64,000 nucleotides of DNA from assembly GCA_015680685.1 (NCBI GenBank), contig MNCI01017812.1, positions 74,270 to 138,269 on the forward strand, written 5' to 3'. Position 1 is the stretch's first letter. The number at the start of each line of letters is the position of its first letter. The notes under the pieces were generated by a model. The model made no database searches and had not been told where the DNA came from. It worked only from the letters and a program-made list of their open reading frames with translations. Positions 48,029 to 59,717 of the stretch are shown here, in pieces. The DNA comes from Gnetum montanum. Lineage: Eukaryota; Streptophyta; Gnetopsida; Gnetales; Gnetaceae. Both the position numbers and the translations under genes were made by a program.

Positions 48029-48752
48029 AGAAGCGGGGCCCTTTGTTCCAAGTTAGTTAGACTTAGACCCTTAGCCAGATTCTTGTAGTTTAGTCATTCC
48101 AGAGTTAGAATTATTTCTGTGTGCCCGCAGTAGGAGTCATAGAGTGAACGGATCTTTATTCGAGCAATTTGTACCTGAGCACACATTTTTGTACGACAAT
48201 AAAGACAAACTTTATGATAAACCTTGCAGCATACAGATTAAGCTAATTAGTAATTAATTATTGTTGAATGTTTAATGCTTGCCTAGTTAATTAATATCTC
48301 TCAACCTTCAACCCTCTTACTTAAGTACATTCAATGCGACCACTTCGAGCATGCGTGTGGCGGTTGGTAACCCAGTAACGATTAGCGTTTGGTAATCCCA
48401 GCAACGTTGCACTGGTTCAGGATGCGTACGGCAAGTGGGAACGTATACTGGTGTTAGGAACAATTAGAAACTAGTTAATGAATAGTTGAGATAAATTAGC
48501 CACTTAGTTTTCTCTCCCTCTCCTTTATTAGCAGAAGACATAAAAAAGACAAAAGCTATAAAAATCATATACCTCGAGCTTACTTAACCATACAACCATG
48601 ACAATACAAGTAAGTTTGGGAAGACAACGATTGATTAACCCTAAGTGTTCCATTAAGGCGCGTAAGCACTTAGTCCTTGGAGTTCGACCGTATCGTGCGT
48701 GAAATGCTCGTATTCATATGGTTGAGTGTAGGGGTACCTCGCCACTCATCAT

Positions 48753-48770
48753 TGGTGCCGTTGTCGGGGA
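48753..48770 (+). promoter_or_regulatory. Primer-binding site, tRNA-Asp type
   Basis: TGGTGCCGTTGTCGGGGA one base after the LTR end. It differs at two positions from the complement of the plant tRNA-Asp 3' end as I recall it (TGGCGCCGTTGCCGGGGA). Confidence 0.8.
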
Positions 48771-48896
48771 CTTAGTTGTTTGTGCGCTGCGTAGAACATA
48801 GGAAATCATTCATATCATTGGAACGTTAGAACGAACCCTTAGGGTTAATCAAAGGAAGCCAAGACAACGGTACATTGCATACCGAACAAGACAAGA

Positions 48897-50430
48897 TGTC
48901 TTCTTCTTCGCATAAGAGCACTTCACTGCCTAGGATTAACATAAGAGGCAGTAGGCGGCATAATATACATAACCAGAATCCGCCAGTTCCTCAATAGTTT
49001 CGTGTGGTATATACTCATCCCGATGAGTATGTACCCGATTTCACCTTTATTCTCCACCAAGATGAACAACTGCATTGGAGAGACTTGGAGGATAACATAG
49101 TGTTGCCTCCAGACCAATCAGTCCCTAACATGCTCCTTCATGCTCTCTCATGACTAAGCATGCCACTTTTATACGTGGAATACGTTGCATGCAATCATGA
49201 CACAAGGGACTACCATCCCACAGAAGCACAACATCAAAGGGACTTGCAATAGGAGAGATACCATACATCCTTGAAGGGTAAATGGCCCCATGATGCTCTG
49301 CACGTTTTGAGCGAAATTAAGGATGGTGAACCTGCTTCAATAGGTTCCCCACAAAACGATGTTCCTCCTCCTAACGATGGTCAGGAGGTGGTGTATCAGA
49401 ACCTCCACTCCACTATTCACAACCTAGTTCTAATACCCACGAACACGAAGTGTTCAATGAGAGAACACGAACACATGATAAGGGTGGACGTTCTGATCGT
49501 GATCACGATCAAGGCCGAGACCACCGAAGAGAAGGTAGAAAACACCGTCATGGTGATGGTTCTCCTTCTTCTTCACCTTCATCATCATCTTCACCCTCTC
49601 CTTTAGTGTCCAGACACAATCATAGGGAACCCAATCGTGAGAATAAGGGAATACGAAGTGAAAGACATTGACGAGATAGTCGAGAATGAGGACGAGGGCA
49701 CTCTAAGGAATCAAGGCATAGAAGAAGGGAGAGTAGGGAACTGCGTAGACACCATAGACCCTATGAATCAGACGATCATGAAGAACCCCTACTCGCAACT
49801 AGAAGCATGCTAGATATAACGAAGGTTGTAAGAGTTCTAACAAGGCATCAAAAGGATAGTAGGATTAAGAGGTTAGACATGAACATCCCACGATTTTAAG
49901 GGGGATACAACACTGATCCTCAAAATCATTTACAAGCATTCCACGATGCATGCGCCTTGCAAAACATAGAAAACGAATGGCAAAAACTAAAGTGGTTCCC
50001 AAGGACACTAGTGAAAGAAGTTGAGAGTTGGTACTGGACCTTAGAATCGGAATCCATTCGAAGGTGGAGTACAATGTTAAAACTGTTTAATGATAAGTAC
50101 CAAATGTACTCTCAAGTGTCCAACCTACGAAAGCAAATCCAAGGATGGAAGTAAGGAAATAATGAACCCTTGGATGCTGCCATGGACCACTATTACGCAC
50201 TATTACATCGTTGCCCTGGCCATCGTTTTTCGCAGCGGGATCAGCTACGGCATCTCGTGGATGGACTTAGGCATGAAACAATAAGAACCCTTGGGATGTA
50301 TGCCCAAGGAAGGTTATCAGAGCTTAGGTCTCATCAAGTTCATAGATTGCTAGAGCAAGTAGCCAAAGAAGAAGGTGAGCTACGCAAGAGAGAAACTGTG
50401 GAAGAATACAACCGAGATCCTTCTCTCTGA
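48897..50430 (+). pseudogene. gag of element 3
   Basis: The first frame opens MSSSSHKSTSLPRINIRGSR near 48,897 and is broken by a stop near 48,995. The gag core lies near 49,890-50,430 with a frame change near 50,155: NHLQAFHDACALQNIENEWQ, then WFPRTLVKEVESWYWTLESE and FNDKYQMYSQVSNLRKQIQG, followed by DAAMDHYYALLHRCPGH and GLRHETIRTLGMYAQGRLSE. This is the retrotransposon gag fold of gypsy elements. A charged Arg/His-rich linker lies at 49,450-49,780. Stops and frameshifts make it non-functional. Confidence 0.8.
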
Positions 50431-50639
50431 AAAAGGGGAGTGAGATTTTGTGAGGAGGAAGAAGAGTCACCACTCGAAGAGATGGTGAATAGGAAAACCT
50501 TGCCGCTTCAAAAGTTAACAACAGAAGTATAAAGGTAGACCAAATGTGGGACTCCCTAGATAGTAGGTTTAAAATTGTTCTCAAAATTGTAGAGGAGTCT
50601 AGAAAGTGAGGTAGTGACCATGACAAAAAAAAAGAGAGA

Positions 50640-51210
50640 AGTGAACAATGTATGTAACAAGGGTAAGGGAAAAATGGCCATCACAGAAGAGGTTGTGGAT
50701 TCATACATGGACAATGACGGTGGATGCGAGATATGCTAATACGACCATCCTAAGGGATGTTACCCAGTGAACTCACATCTATAAGACTCTGGGGTGTATG
50801 CACTCAACCCACGACTTAATAAACGACAAATACCCCAACGATTACCTTATCCCGAAGGTAATCCAAGGTAGTTCCACCAACCTTCAACGTATTATCCAAG
50901 TGGAACTCCACCACAACCCGTTGAGCAACATCAACAGTGGTAATACCCATAGTCATGGGGGATGCCACCACTAAGGCAACAATACCCCTACCAGCAACCA
51001 GACCCATATGGCTACTACATGCAGCATCCAATCTCTCCACGTGACTCTGTTAGTCACGTTACACCACAACATCACTACCAAGCCCATGAGTATTATAGAA
51101 CTCCTTCTCCTAGGGAAGATAACCCACAAACATACCATCCTTCAAATCCATCCGCAGCTCTCACACCGATAGCTCCATTACCACCCGCTCCAGCAATGTA
51201 AGGGGAACTC
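50640..51210 (+). pseudogene. Gag C-terminal / linker region of element 3
   Basis: A Pro/Gln/Tyr-rich low-complexity frame (PPLRQQYPYQQPDPYGYYMQ) follows a CEXCXYDHPKGCYPV-like zinc-knuckle relic near 50,730. The cysteine and histidine positions suggest a decayed CCHC motif. Confidence 0.45.
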
Positions 51211-51282
51211 CCTACTCAACCGCAGCAACGCAATGCCACAAGGGCTATAAATCCTCAACCCGCTGTTGGTTCTGATAACCAT

Positions 51283-52029
51283 ATGAAGAAGAGACATTTC
51301 TTTAGAACCAATAGTCCAACTAAGCCCTCACAACCACAAGCGGTTGAACCTCTGAATGCCTCCCCATCAAATAAGGCTTCAGAGCTCCCTTCGAAGCAAA
51401 CACCAAGCTCAACGCATACGGTTATGTTAACACATGTCGTTACTGACTGGATCAAGGTTGGCCACCTTCCCAGGAAATTCTCTAATCCTGGAAGCACCCT
51501 AATCTATCTCCAAATCGCTGGGAATGAGCCATGCAAAGCTCTTCTGGATTCAAGTTCTGGAGTCAACTTAATATCACAAGAAATGTACAAAGCTTGGAAC
51601 CTGCCTCCATTAAGGAAGAGCAATATTCGCATAAAGCTGGCTGACCAGTCCATCACTATTCCCTTGGGACTAGTGGAGGACATCGTTACCACTATGTGTG
51701 AGTGGTCGTACCTAGCTGATTTCCTAGTGATACAAGTGAATAATGGTAAAGGGGACTTCCCAATAATAATGGGAAGAGCATGGCTAAGTACTATAGATGC
51801 ATGCCTAGGAATCTGCGATCTTTCCTTGGAAATATCTAAGGAGAACACTTTTGGAAAGATCAAGAAGAAGAAGGTTCTATGCATCGCATACAGTGATACA
51901 GGGTGCGATTGCATGCAGAGATCATGGGTTGTGCAAAGTTTAGCATTGCCTGCATGCAACCGGTGTGCCCAAGACATTAATATACAAAAGTATCTGTATG
52001 CAGTGGCCACACGACAAGAAGACACCTAG
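51283..52029 (+). pseudogene. Aspartic protease of element 3
   Basis: An open frame of 248 codons. The core is YLQIAGNEPCKALLDSSSGV, with the active-site triad as D-S-S where D-S-G or D-T-G is normal, then LISQEMYKAWNLPP, IPLGLVEDI and PIIMGRAWLSTIDACLGI, the conserved ILGRPWL-type motif. It would process the polyprotein in an active element. The frame stops at 52,029 before any RT motif. It is intact as a frame, but the altered triad and missing pol make activity unlikely. Confidence 0.75.
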
Positions 52030-53401
52030 TGGCTGATAGCTGATCAAGAGAGCAACTCACTAACATACATGAAACTAACTAAGGGAATAACTTGCACTTA
52101 CATCGAAAGCATAGATGCACCAGAGCAAGTCCGCTGCCAACTTCCAAGCCTTAACCTTGAAAACATCAATTGGGGGAAGTTGGAAATTTCTGAAAAATTC
52201 AAACAAGAGCCCTGATAAGAAATTATTAGCCAATGTGCAACAGACCAAACCTTTCCATGAATTTAGAACAATCAGTGCACATAGTACCTCTGAGAATGGA
52301 TGACCCTGCTCACTATTTCAGATCTCCTCCTTCCAACTCAGTCATGGGGGAGATGGCCACCTATGCTAACTGATTGAGGCCCTCAGTTCCTTTTTAAGTT
52401 TTTTTTTTACACATTTTTGTTTTACAAATTTCTTTAATTTTTCTTGTTTTTGTTTTGCAACATCGTTTATACTTTTTCATTTCTTTGTGTGACTATTTGT
52501 TTTGTTTGATTGATTATTTTTGTTTTTTTTTTGTTGTTTTTGTTTTGTTAGATTCGTCACCTAATAAATGCTCCTGATGGTGGTATGAATTGTATTCTAT
52601 TGATTGCTAATGTTTGGTTTTTACCCTTGAGTTATAATGTTGACACTAAGGCATGGTCTTTTGATATAACAAGCAATGATTCCACGTCATCCATGCATTC
52701 ATGAATTTCTATGGTCTCTCTTGGCTTGGAACTTTACGGTCCCTTTCTTTAATAATAAAACTATTAACGAATTGGTGATTGGGCATTTCTCAAACTAAGG
52801 AAGGACACAAGGACTGAAAAGGGTGTGACTTCAAGGGGATTTGATGCATTTGTGCTGGCTATTCTCTTGGGTGCTTGGATGTTTTCTTCTTGAGTTTTCC
52901 TTACCATTCCGACATTGCTCCATTATTGAGAAGTTGAGCTAATAAAAAATAAGTCTTTGCATAGTGTGGTTCTCAAGCAAAAAAAAAAAAAAAAAAACAA
53001 TGAGAATTCAAAGCATACCCCTTAGACAAAATAATCATCTCGGCTATAAGCATTGGTTATGGAACTAAACAAACATGTTTCCTCTAACTAAGGCCCTTTC
53101 TCGCTTCCTACTTTTTCCTTTCTCGTTTCCTCGAAATGGTGGTGACTCTTTGGCAAAAGCATTCTTGTTACTTCAAGTGGATGGATTGGCCAAGTGTATT
53201 AATGCGAAGTCACTAGATGTGGATTGTTTGAAGCTGGATTTGGAATGAGACCTACTCAGTCACATTAACCATAAATACACAAGGGACTGTACACCACCTT
53301 GTTCTTGGGACTCCATTTTGCTAACAATATTTTCAGTAAAAGTCGCATGGGTTAAATAAAAATTCAAGATGAACCTTGCAAGGATTTTTTAAAGGAAATG
53401 G

Positions 53402-53460
53402 TTAAGTCCCTTGATGAGCAATAGGTACCCCCTACGCCCAACCATATGAATTACAAGCAT
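53402..53460 (-). repeat. Inverted relic of the element-3 LTR/leader junction
   Basis: On plus, TAAGTCCC is followed almost directly by TGATGAG, then GGTACCCCCTACGCCCAACC and ATATGAATTACAAGCAT. This matches the reverse complement of the LTR end and following leader of element 3 (48,698-48,773), except that about 15 bp corresponding to the primer-binding site are missing. Confidence 0.6.
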
Positions 53461-54366
53461 CAGAAATATTAAGTTTGACTAAGCATCAATGATATCATTA
53501 GAAATATTAAAAAGATCTTGAATGACTTATCCAACCTACACCAATCTTTCTAATGCATTCTCATGTTGATTACCATTTTGTTGGCTACAGTTTGGGACCG
53601 CTAAATGTTTTCTTCGATCTTGTGATTAGGATCACCGGAAACAAAGGTGTTCCTTCAAACTTGAATTTAGGTGTTTACTAGTCTTTGGAAACACCAAGGC
53701 CTAGATACCTCCAAATAAACTCGATGGTAATTGAGCGAATTAAGCATAAATGTGTGTTTGTTGTTTTGAATGTTGAAATGATTGGATTTGTGTATGAAAC
53801 TATAACTGGCTATTATAACAGAAATTCAATTAACCTTGTTGAATACTATGAGTCATTAAAGGCTCCTATTTTATCAAGTCACTTAGTCTATATTGTCCCT
53901 ATAGTATATTGTTTCTTGAAACAAATAAAATTTCACCAAAATTCTTAAGCACAATTTTGCATAAATCTACTCCTAGTTTTTCTCAGAGAGAGATCCGCAA
54001 GAAAATTAGAAATAGAGCAAAATTCAATGGATTTTAAACGAAAAGAAGAAAGCAAGAAAATTTGTGTGGAATCTCAAACATTTAAGTGAGATAAAATGAG
54101 CATGAGGAAATACTTCGAAGTAAAGCTATTTCAATTCAACCCAAGGCGTTAGAAATTGAGCAAACCCTCCTAGCTCAATAAGCAACTTCATAAAAGACTA
54201 TTCTATAGAACTACCCAAAAGCTTTGTAAAAGACAAAATACAAGCTATTATATGGTTAGTTAATAGTTGTTAAGAATTGTAATAATTAGAGCTATCGGAA
54301 AAGGTATAACAACTTCAAGAATGAATATGAAGAAAAATTTTAAAAATTAAAGCTATTTCAAGTCAG

Positions 54367-54434
54367 CTCAAAATATCAAAGATTTTCTAGACTCTCTAGA
54401 CTCAAAATATCAAAGATTTTCTAGACCCTCTAGA
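54367..54434. repeat. 34-bp tandem duplication
   Basis: Two adjacent units starting CTCAAAATATCAAAGATTTT with one or two differences. Confidence 0.8.
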
Positions 54435-54904
54435 CTCGAACAGGCAATTTCATAAAGACATTACTATTAAATTACTCAAGATGTTTTTCAAAGAAAAAAT
54501 ATAAACTCTTACACAACTAATAGAAGTCTAGAATTGCAAGAAACTAGAGCTATAAGAGTAATTAGAAAATCCCAAAATTAAATACCAAGCACAATACTAT
54601 CTAGACTATTAGCTAAGCAACTAAAACAAAATGAGAAGAAAAATAAAAAAACACTCAAAGTATTTAAACAAAGCTAATGAACTCATGTTGCAATTAGCAA
54701 ACCATTCTTACAAGTAATCTTTAATATATCTTCTTAGTTTCTTCCCCCACTTTTTTAATTCTACCTTTGAAGCTCTTTTTATAGTAGCTTCTTAGTTGTT
54801 ACAAATATTATGGGAAATTAAAATTAGTTGCAACCACTACAAAAAGTTACTACTATAGATATATTTTTAAAAATAAAAGAAGAAAAAAAAACCTATGATC
54901 GTAC

Positions 54905-55340
54905 ACTTATTCCATACCCATAGAACGCTGAATAACTGTTCGATAAATTCTCTTTATTTTGCTCTCTCTTTGGCAAAATAGAAGGTGGCAGTTGGATGGC
55001 ATTATAAGATATTTAATCAAACCTTCAAAAAAAACCATAGACATTTTTCCCACAATAACTTTGTTTATCAAAGATTTGCTATTTGATGACGAGAAACTAC
55101 CGTCCATAAAGAAGCCGGAACAGAGCATTCCAGGGAGAATGCATGTGGAGCAGTTTCGCGCAGGTATCCTTCTCAGAATTGTAGAGCTCCGCAGATTTGA
55201 GAGCGTTTTGGTCGGTATTGCAACCGCCGGCGTCGATGACCGGGCCTCTGTAATTGCCGGAGCCAGAGAGGTAACGCGGCAGATTCATGAAATCGCGGCC
55301 TCGTGTGGATATTTTTGTATAGAACCCGAATGGTAACATT
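54905..55340 (-). pseudogene. Kelch-repeat (F-box/kelch) gene fragment
   Basis: On the minus strand a frame from 55,339 reads NYRGPVIDAGGCNTDQNALK, then SAELYNSEKDTCAKL, and after a frameshift MLCSGFFMDGSF. This matches a kelch blade of plant SKIP11-like F-box/kelch proteins (GG...LNSAELYNSETGTW..LP.M..PR..CSGVFMDGKF). Only about one and a half blades remain and the frame is broken near 55,110, so it is a non-functional fragment. Confidence 0.7.
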
Positions 55341-55384
55341 GTTTTTGAAGAACATTATCTTTATCATGGACAAAATTATTTTGT

Positions 55385-55800
55385 CACAACTGACCCTAAG
55401 TTAATTGTCATTCAAACTCAATAAATCAGTCATTTCTCTTGAATGAGAAACATGAACAGGCTTTTCATTCTTTAAACTTAGTAACTCCTTATTGGCACCT
55501 TGGTTGAGCAGGAGAGCTGCACATTCCATATGATTACTCCTTGTAGCAAAATGCAAAGGGGTTTTTTTAGATGCTGAAAGTATGTTTATAACATCTTGTT
55601 GGTAACCGTTTCACAGGAGACAGGGCTCAGATCCTGATATTAACAAACTCTTGGACTTATCAATTAGAGTTTGCCGTGGAAAAATTTGCAGAGTCTGCCC
55701 ATGAAGGATTACCAAAATGACATCACAGCTATCTTCAATGATAGGGTCATAAGCCTGTCCACTTTTCAGAACAATAGTTTCACGCATAGAATATACTTTG
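55385..55800 (-). pseudogene. Ankyrin-repeat gene fragment
   Basis: Minus-strand translation near 55,605-55,480 gives KKTPLHFATRSNHMECAALL and LNQGANKELL, a textbook ankyrin repeat (TPLHxA..., LLxxGA). KNEKPVHVSHSREMTDLLSL follows and upstream sequence to about 55,800 stays open. Two repeats at most; the parent gene cannot be named. Confidence 0.65.
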
Positions 55801-56465
55801 GAGGTTAATTGTGTTTTTTCATTTTCCGTACCCCATGCTGTTTAACTCACTGAAACGAATCTCAACAATCCTGGGAAAGCATGCCAAGTATGTTTAGAAC
55901 ATGAGCCGAGTTATGAATATCCAACAAAAACATTTCCCTAGATACCAATACATCCTTTGAAAATAGTTGATAACCGGCAGTGCTATGCAACATAATTTAC
56001 AACCTTTTTTTTTTTACGTTGACTGGTTAACAGAGCTTTCCCACCACTCGACATGAATTCATAGCTGAAGTACTGGAAAATTACGGTAGAAAATAACAGC
56101 TGTAATGGAGCTGCCAGAGATAATCAAAACAGGAGGTAGGAAGACATTGTTGGTAGAGGATGTTATAGATCCGATTTGGCATGAAGCAGAGGCAAATTTC
56201 GAAATCAATGTAAATTCACACAAAAGACATGCCTCAGGGCTTTCGAAATCTGTACAGTGGCGTACCAGAAAAGAAACCGATAATGGCTTAAACAGCGTAT
56301 GAATTCCATAACCTCATTCCTACCAGACATTGTGCTGAACCCATACCACATTAATGCAATTGAAGTTTGACTCTTCTTTCTTTCTTTCCTTAGAATCTGT
56401 TTCATCAAATTGGTCTGCTCCAAATGAAGCCATTCAAGGTTTAATTCCTCCAGTTCCTAATACGA

Positions 56466-56700
56466 TCAAGTACAGTGCACAAAAGCTGATGTTCCAGGAT
56501 AGATGCCATAACTTCCCCAGTATGCATCAGCCAGCAATGCCCCCAACAGTGGCGCGACACAACATGCTTCTGACCAAATATTTACACTCTCTCCCACAAA
56601 ACTTCCATCTGCTGATTTTATCTGCCAATTTAGAAGCATATACACCAATATACCACAATTCAATCTTTGAAGGACTAATACCACAATTCAATCTTTGAAG
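56466..56700 (-). pseudogene. NRT1/PTR (NPF) transporter gene fragment
   Basis: Minus-strand frame with VLVLQRLNCGILVYMLL, then VGESVNIWSEACCVAPLLGA and LLADAYWGSY. This is the first membrane-helix region of NPF nitrate/peptide transporters (ERLxYYGIxxNLVxYL, N..W.GT...PLxGAxLADAYxGRY). About 70 of roughly 580 residues remain. A 28-bp tandem duplication at 56,651-56,706 lies at its N-terminal edge. Confidence 0.7.
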
Positions 56701-56706
56701 GACTAA
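56651..56706. repeat. 28-bp perfect tandem duplication
   Basis: Two identical adjacent units starting TACCACAATTCAATCTTTGA at the edge of the NPF fragment. Confidence 0.85.
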
Positions 56707-56984
56707 TTAGTGCATCTTACCCTGCGGCCACCAAATAATTTTATAATTCTTTTGGTGGAACCGCACCGTATCTCACATAAACTAGAATTTCCAAATCTTT
56801 GGTTTTATCTTCATTAGAATCGGTGCTCCTGTACCATGCAGAAAGTTCCAATACTGATCTTATATTTAAAACTTTTAACGAATAATAATTCCATTCTTCA
56901 TTTTTTATACAAAGATTATCATTAAAATGGTCATATATTAACTCAGATATATTGAAGTTGATTTCTGCCGTATGTAAGACCTTT

Positions 56985-57190
56985 GAAAGCGTAATTTCTG
57001 AGCCATTTCCTATATACTTGCCTGCATGCTTACAAACCTTATTTTCCATATAACTAAGAGCAAATTTCCAACCTTCAAGTTGATTTAAGTTACATAAAAA
57101 AAATTAATTCATTCACTTTTTCCAGAATTTGGAACACCAGTAACCAAAGTTAACTTTCCAAGAATAACCTTTTTTAAACTCTTAAATATT
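56985..57190 (-). pseudogene. TWINKLE organellar primase-helicase gene fragment
   Basis: Minus strand: VILGKLTLVTGVPNSGKSE carries the Walker A motif GVPNSGKS in the wording of plant TWINKLE (GELTVVTGVPNSGKSEW). The next codon, normally Trp, is TGA. About 40 bp on, NLNQLEGWKFALSYMENKV and CKHAGKYIG match the next conserved block (GWKFALCSMENKVREHARK). Downstream the frame continues to 56,741 with no clear match. It is a two-block fragment of the helicase domain. Confidence 0.65.
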
Positions 57191-57219
57191 GGAATTGAAT
57201 CCTGAACCAGTAATGAATG

Positions 57220-57640
57220 TCACTGCTCCATCAAATGGCAGAAATGTGCCAACACATCCATAATTTCTTTCCCCTTTTCTTGAGCTTCACTTATTATTTG
57301 TGCATCTCTTAATCCAATGAAGTCTATTGAAAACTCAACAAAAATGTTGAAAGCTCCTTTAGTAAGTTCTATTACAAGTTCAGCAACTCCCTGCTGTCCC
57401 TCATTTTCCATTACCAGCATAGTTGCACCTTCTCCAGTTTCTAATGTCACTTGAAATGCAATAGCATTACCAAAGACCTATGCAATCCAATCATCTAGTG
57501 CAGATGGAAAATTGGCCATTAACTAAATCAATCAAAACCTCTAGTTGGTCCTGTTGAACTTTAAACATGTTGGCTACTTCTTTAGTTCTCCAATTAACAA
57601 TCTCCTCCAATTGTTGTAGTTGACTCATTACTAGCCTATA
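57220..57640 (-). pseudogene. Unidentified coding fragment
   Basis: Minus-strand sequence reads QLEEIVNWRTKEVANMFKVQ, QDQLEVLIDLVN, then after a frame change VTLETGEGATMLVMENEGQQ and GVAELVIELTKGAFNIFVEF. The composition looks protein-like (an amphipathic helix, then alternating hydrophobic residues) but I do not recognise the family. It lies in the same orientation as the four neighbouring fragments. Confidence 0.35.
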
Positions 57641-57649
57641 GTCTCTTGA

Positions 57650-59700
57650 TTTTGTGGTAAGAATAGAGATACTTGGCCTTGCTTGGTTGGTTCCTATTGC
57701 TAAAAGAATTATTGCTAGAGTAGGTGAGGTTACTAATTCTATGCTATGTGGTGCTTTCTACTTGGTCCTTTTGGCATGCACAAGTTCCACAATCTTAATG
57801 TGCACATTTTGGGTTCTTTTAATTGAACTATATATAATGGGGCGTATCTATATTATAATTATTTCAAGGTTCAAGGTTCAACACATCAATGGATAATATC
57901 ATAAGTATGGGTCAAATCATGCTATAAAATAATTAAGTTAAGGTTATACAAATTGCAAGCATCATGCAAAAAAAACTATTAAATTGGAATCATTGTGGTG
58001 ACAAAATATAATTAATCCATGGTTGGTAGGAAGGTGAAGCATGAAAGGCAACATGTTGTGGGTTTGCATAATCATGTACTCATGAGCTTTATGCTTATTC
58101 CTCTCTAGCCATAATTGCCATACCATATCTTAATGGGTTTAAAATGATGAAGGAAGAAATATTAAATCAATGCAAGAACAAAAGCAAAGGCAAATATGAA
58201 GAAGGCTATTAAAGATAATAACTCAACCTACATACCAACACTTCCAAGGAATTCCCCTCATAGCATGCACATAATGGTTTATAATTTGTTTTAGATGTCC
58301 TTCACAATTAAAGAATCTTTGCATATGCTACTAAGAAGAAATTAAAAGGCTAAAAACATGAATTTAAAAGTATCTCCATAGAAGCACTAAAAAATTGGCA
58401 TCATCAAAGTAACTCAAACAAAAAAATTTGCCATAACTCCTCCAAAAACATGAAGCTGAAGTCAATATTGTTGCTACATCCATTTCCGTTCAGTATGGAT
58501 TACTTGTGAAACTAGAAGCAAAATTAGATAAAGTCAAAAAAACTACAAGACAAACACCAACAATGCCTTGGTTTTCAAAGGTGAAATGTAAAATGCCTTA
58601 TAGAGAAACTTGTAATGAGAGATGTCATCCACACAAAACTCTAGAAGGACTCCATCACCAGCAAAAGGTCCCTAATGTCAACAAGGACTCCATGAGTCAA
58701 CAAAATGTAATCTCAAACCATTTTGTCAAAAATACACCTCTTGGTGCAAAGCATATAAGGCACCCAGCTGAGTTGCAACTTGTACTCAACGTAAATGTAA
58801 TCTAAAACTTTAACATATAATAGACAACAAACACAATACATACGTATAGATAGTGAATAAATCATAGATGATAAAGATATCTCAAGCATCCTTTGAACTT
58901 ACACTTCTACACAAAAATAATAATATCGTTCTGTGATTGCCATAACTCACTGATTCTTATCGGCCGTATTCAAAAGTGTCCTGCGTCTAAATCCAATTTC
59001 CAATTTCTATTTACTTATTTAACTGAACCTTGGTGGTTTAGCAGTCTAGCTTTCATTGATTTTCAAATTAAAATAATGTATGACTATGCTTTAGCGGACT
59101 AGTTTTCATTAAAATAATGCATCCCAGATGAAACCGAGGGACATCTCGCATTAAGTGAATAAATAGCTTTTGTGAACAGATATTATGCAGTGGCATTCCT
59201 GTGGTTATGGACAATCCAAGATGAAGAAAACGGCTTACACTTCATCAATTTCTAAGAGAGAAAAAATAGGCTCATATATCATAAATCATAGCACCAAACG
59301 ATTCCCACGCATTCCAAAATCTCTCTGTGGAATGAGCATACAAAAAATTTTAAAAACTAAACAGGGGTTATGCTGTGAAGCAGCCAAAAAATGAATATCT
59401 GCCTACGTGATACCTTCCATTCTAATTAAAATCTAATGCTCCCTAATACATATGTCTTCGCCAAAATCACTAACTTCAATACTAACACAATTCGTAGAAA
59501 TTCAAAAAACAAAAAACAGAAGATACAACATAAGATACTACTATGGGAAAATCTAATTCTTAGAATGTAAATGCATATTTTATAAGAAATTACTAATGAA
59601 AATGTCGCCTGATATAAGCAACCACTTAGCAGATACAAAGAATGTCTTCTGTACAACTTATGCTAAGCTAAAACAAAAGAACACCTTCATGACAGGACAC
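57650..59700. other. AT-rich intergenic DNA
   Basis: No recognisable gene. 57,820-57,890 resembles the 3' half of the SINE-like repeat. A plus frame of 99 codons at 58,506-58,805 has no family motif. Sequence up to 59,717 probably includes the 3' UTR of the SelK-like gene. Confidence 0.4.
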
Positions 59701-59717
59701 ACAAACAATATTGCAAT

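Larger units (their letters stand above)
47972..48751 (+). repeat. 5' LTR of element 3
   Basis: 780 bp, starting TGATGAGT and ending ACTCATCA, a perfect 8-bp terminal inverted repeat with TG...CA. The primer-binding site follows after one base. TATAAATA at 48,021 and a 24-bp palindrome at 47,981 form a compact promoter. Confidence 0.85.
47972..52400 (+). mobile_element. Incomplete gypsy-type LTR element lacking pol (element 3)
   Basis: A 5' LTR, tRNA primer site, gag and protease occur in order, then a 3' untranslated-type sequence with no RT, RNase H or integrase. No matching 3' LTR was seen to the right. The gag/protease style and the tRNA-Asp-like primer site suggest an Athila/Tat-type gypsy relative. 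It may be a non-autonomous derivative or an internally deleted or truncated copy. The right limit is uncertain. Confidence 0.75.
52030..54900. other. 3' part of element 3 and AT-rich DNA
   Basis: 52,030-52,380 continues as non-coding sequence with GGGGGA-type purine blocks (about 52,170 and 52,345) like those before gypsy 3' ends. 52,390-52,560 is T-rich. An A(18) run lies at 52,980. No RT or integrase motif and no 3' LTR was seen. 53,685-53,948 is an open frame without recognisable family. Confidence 0.4.

Noticed and set aside
53402-53460. 3' LTR of element 3
   Set aside because: Only about 50 bp match and the orientation is inverted, so it cannot be the partner LTR of the plus-strand element.
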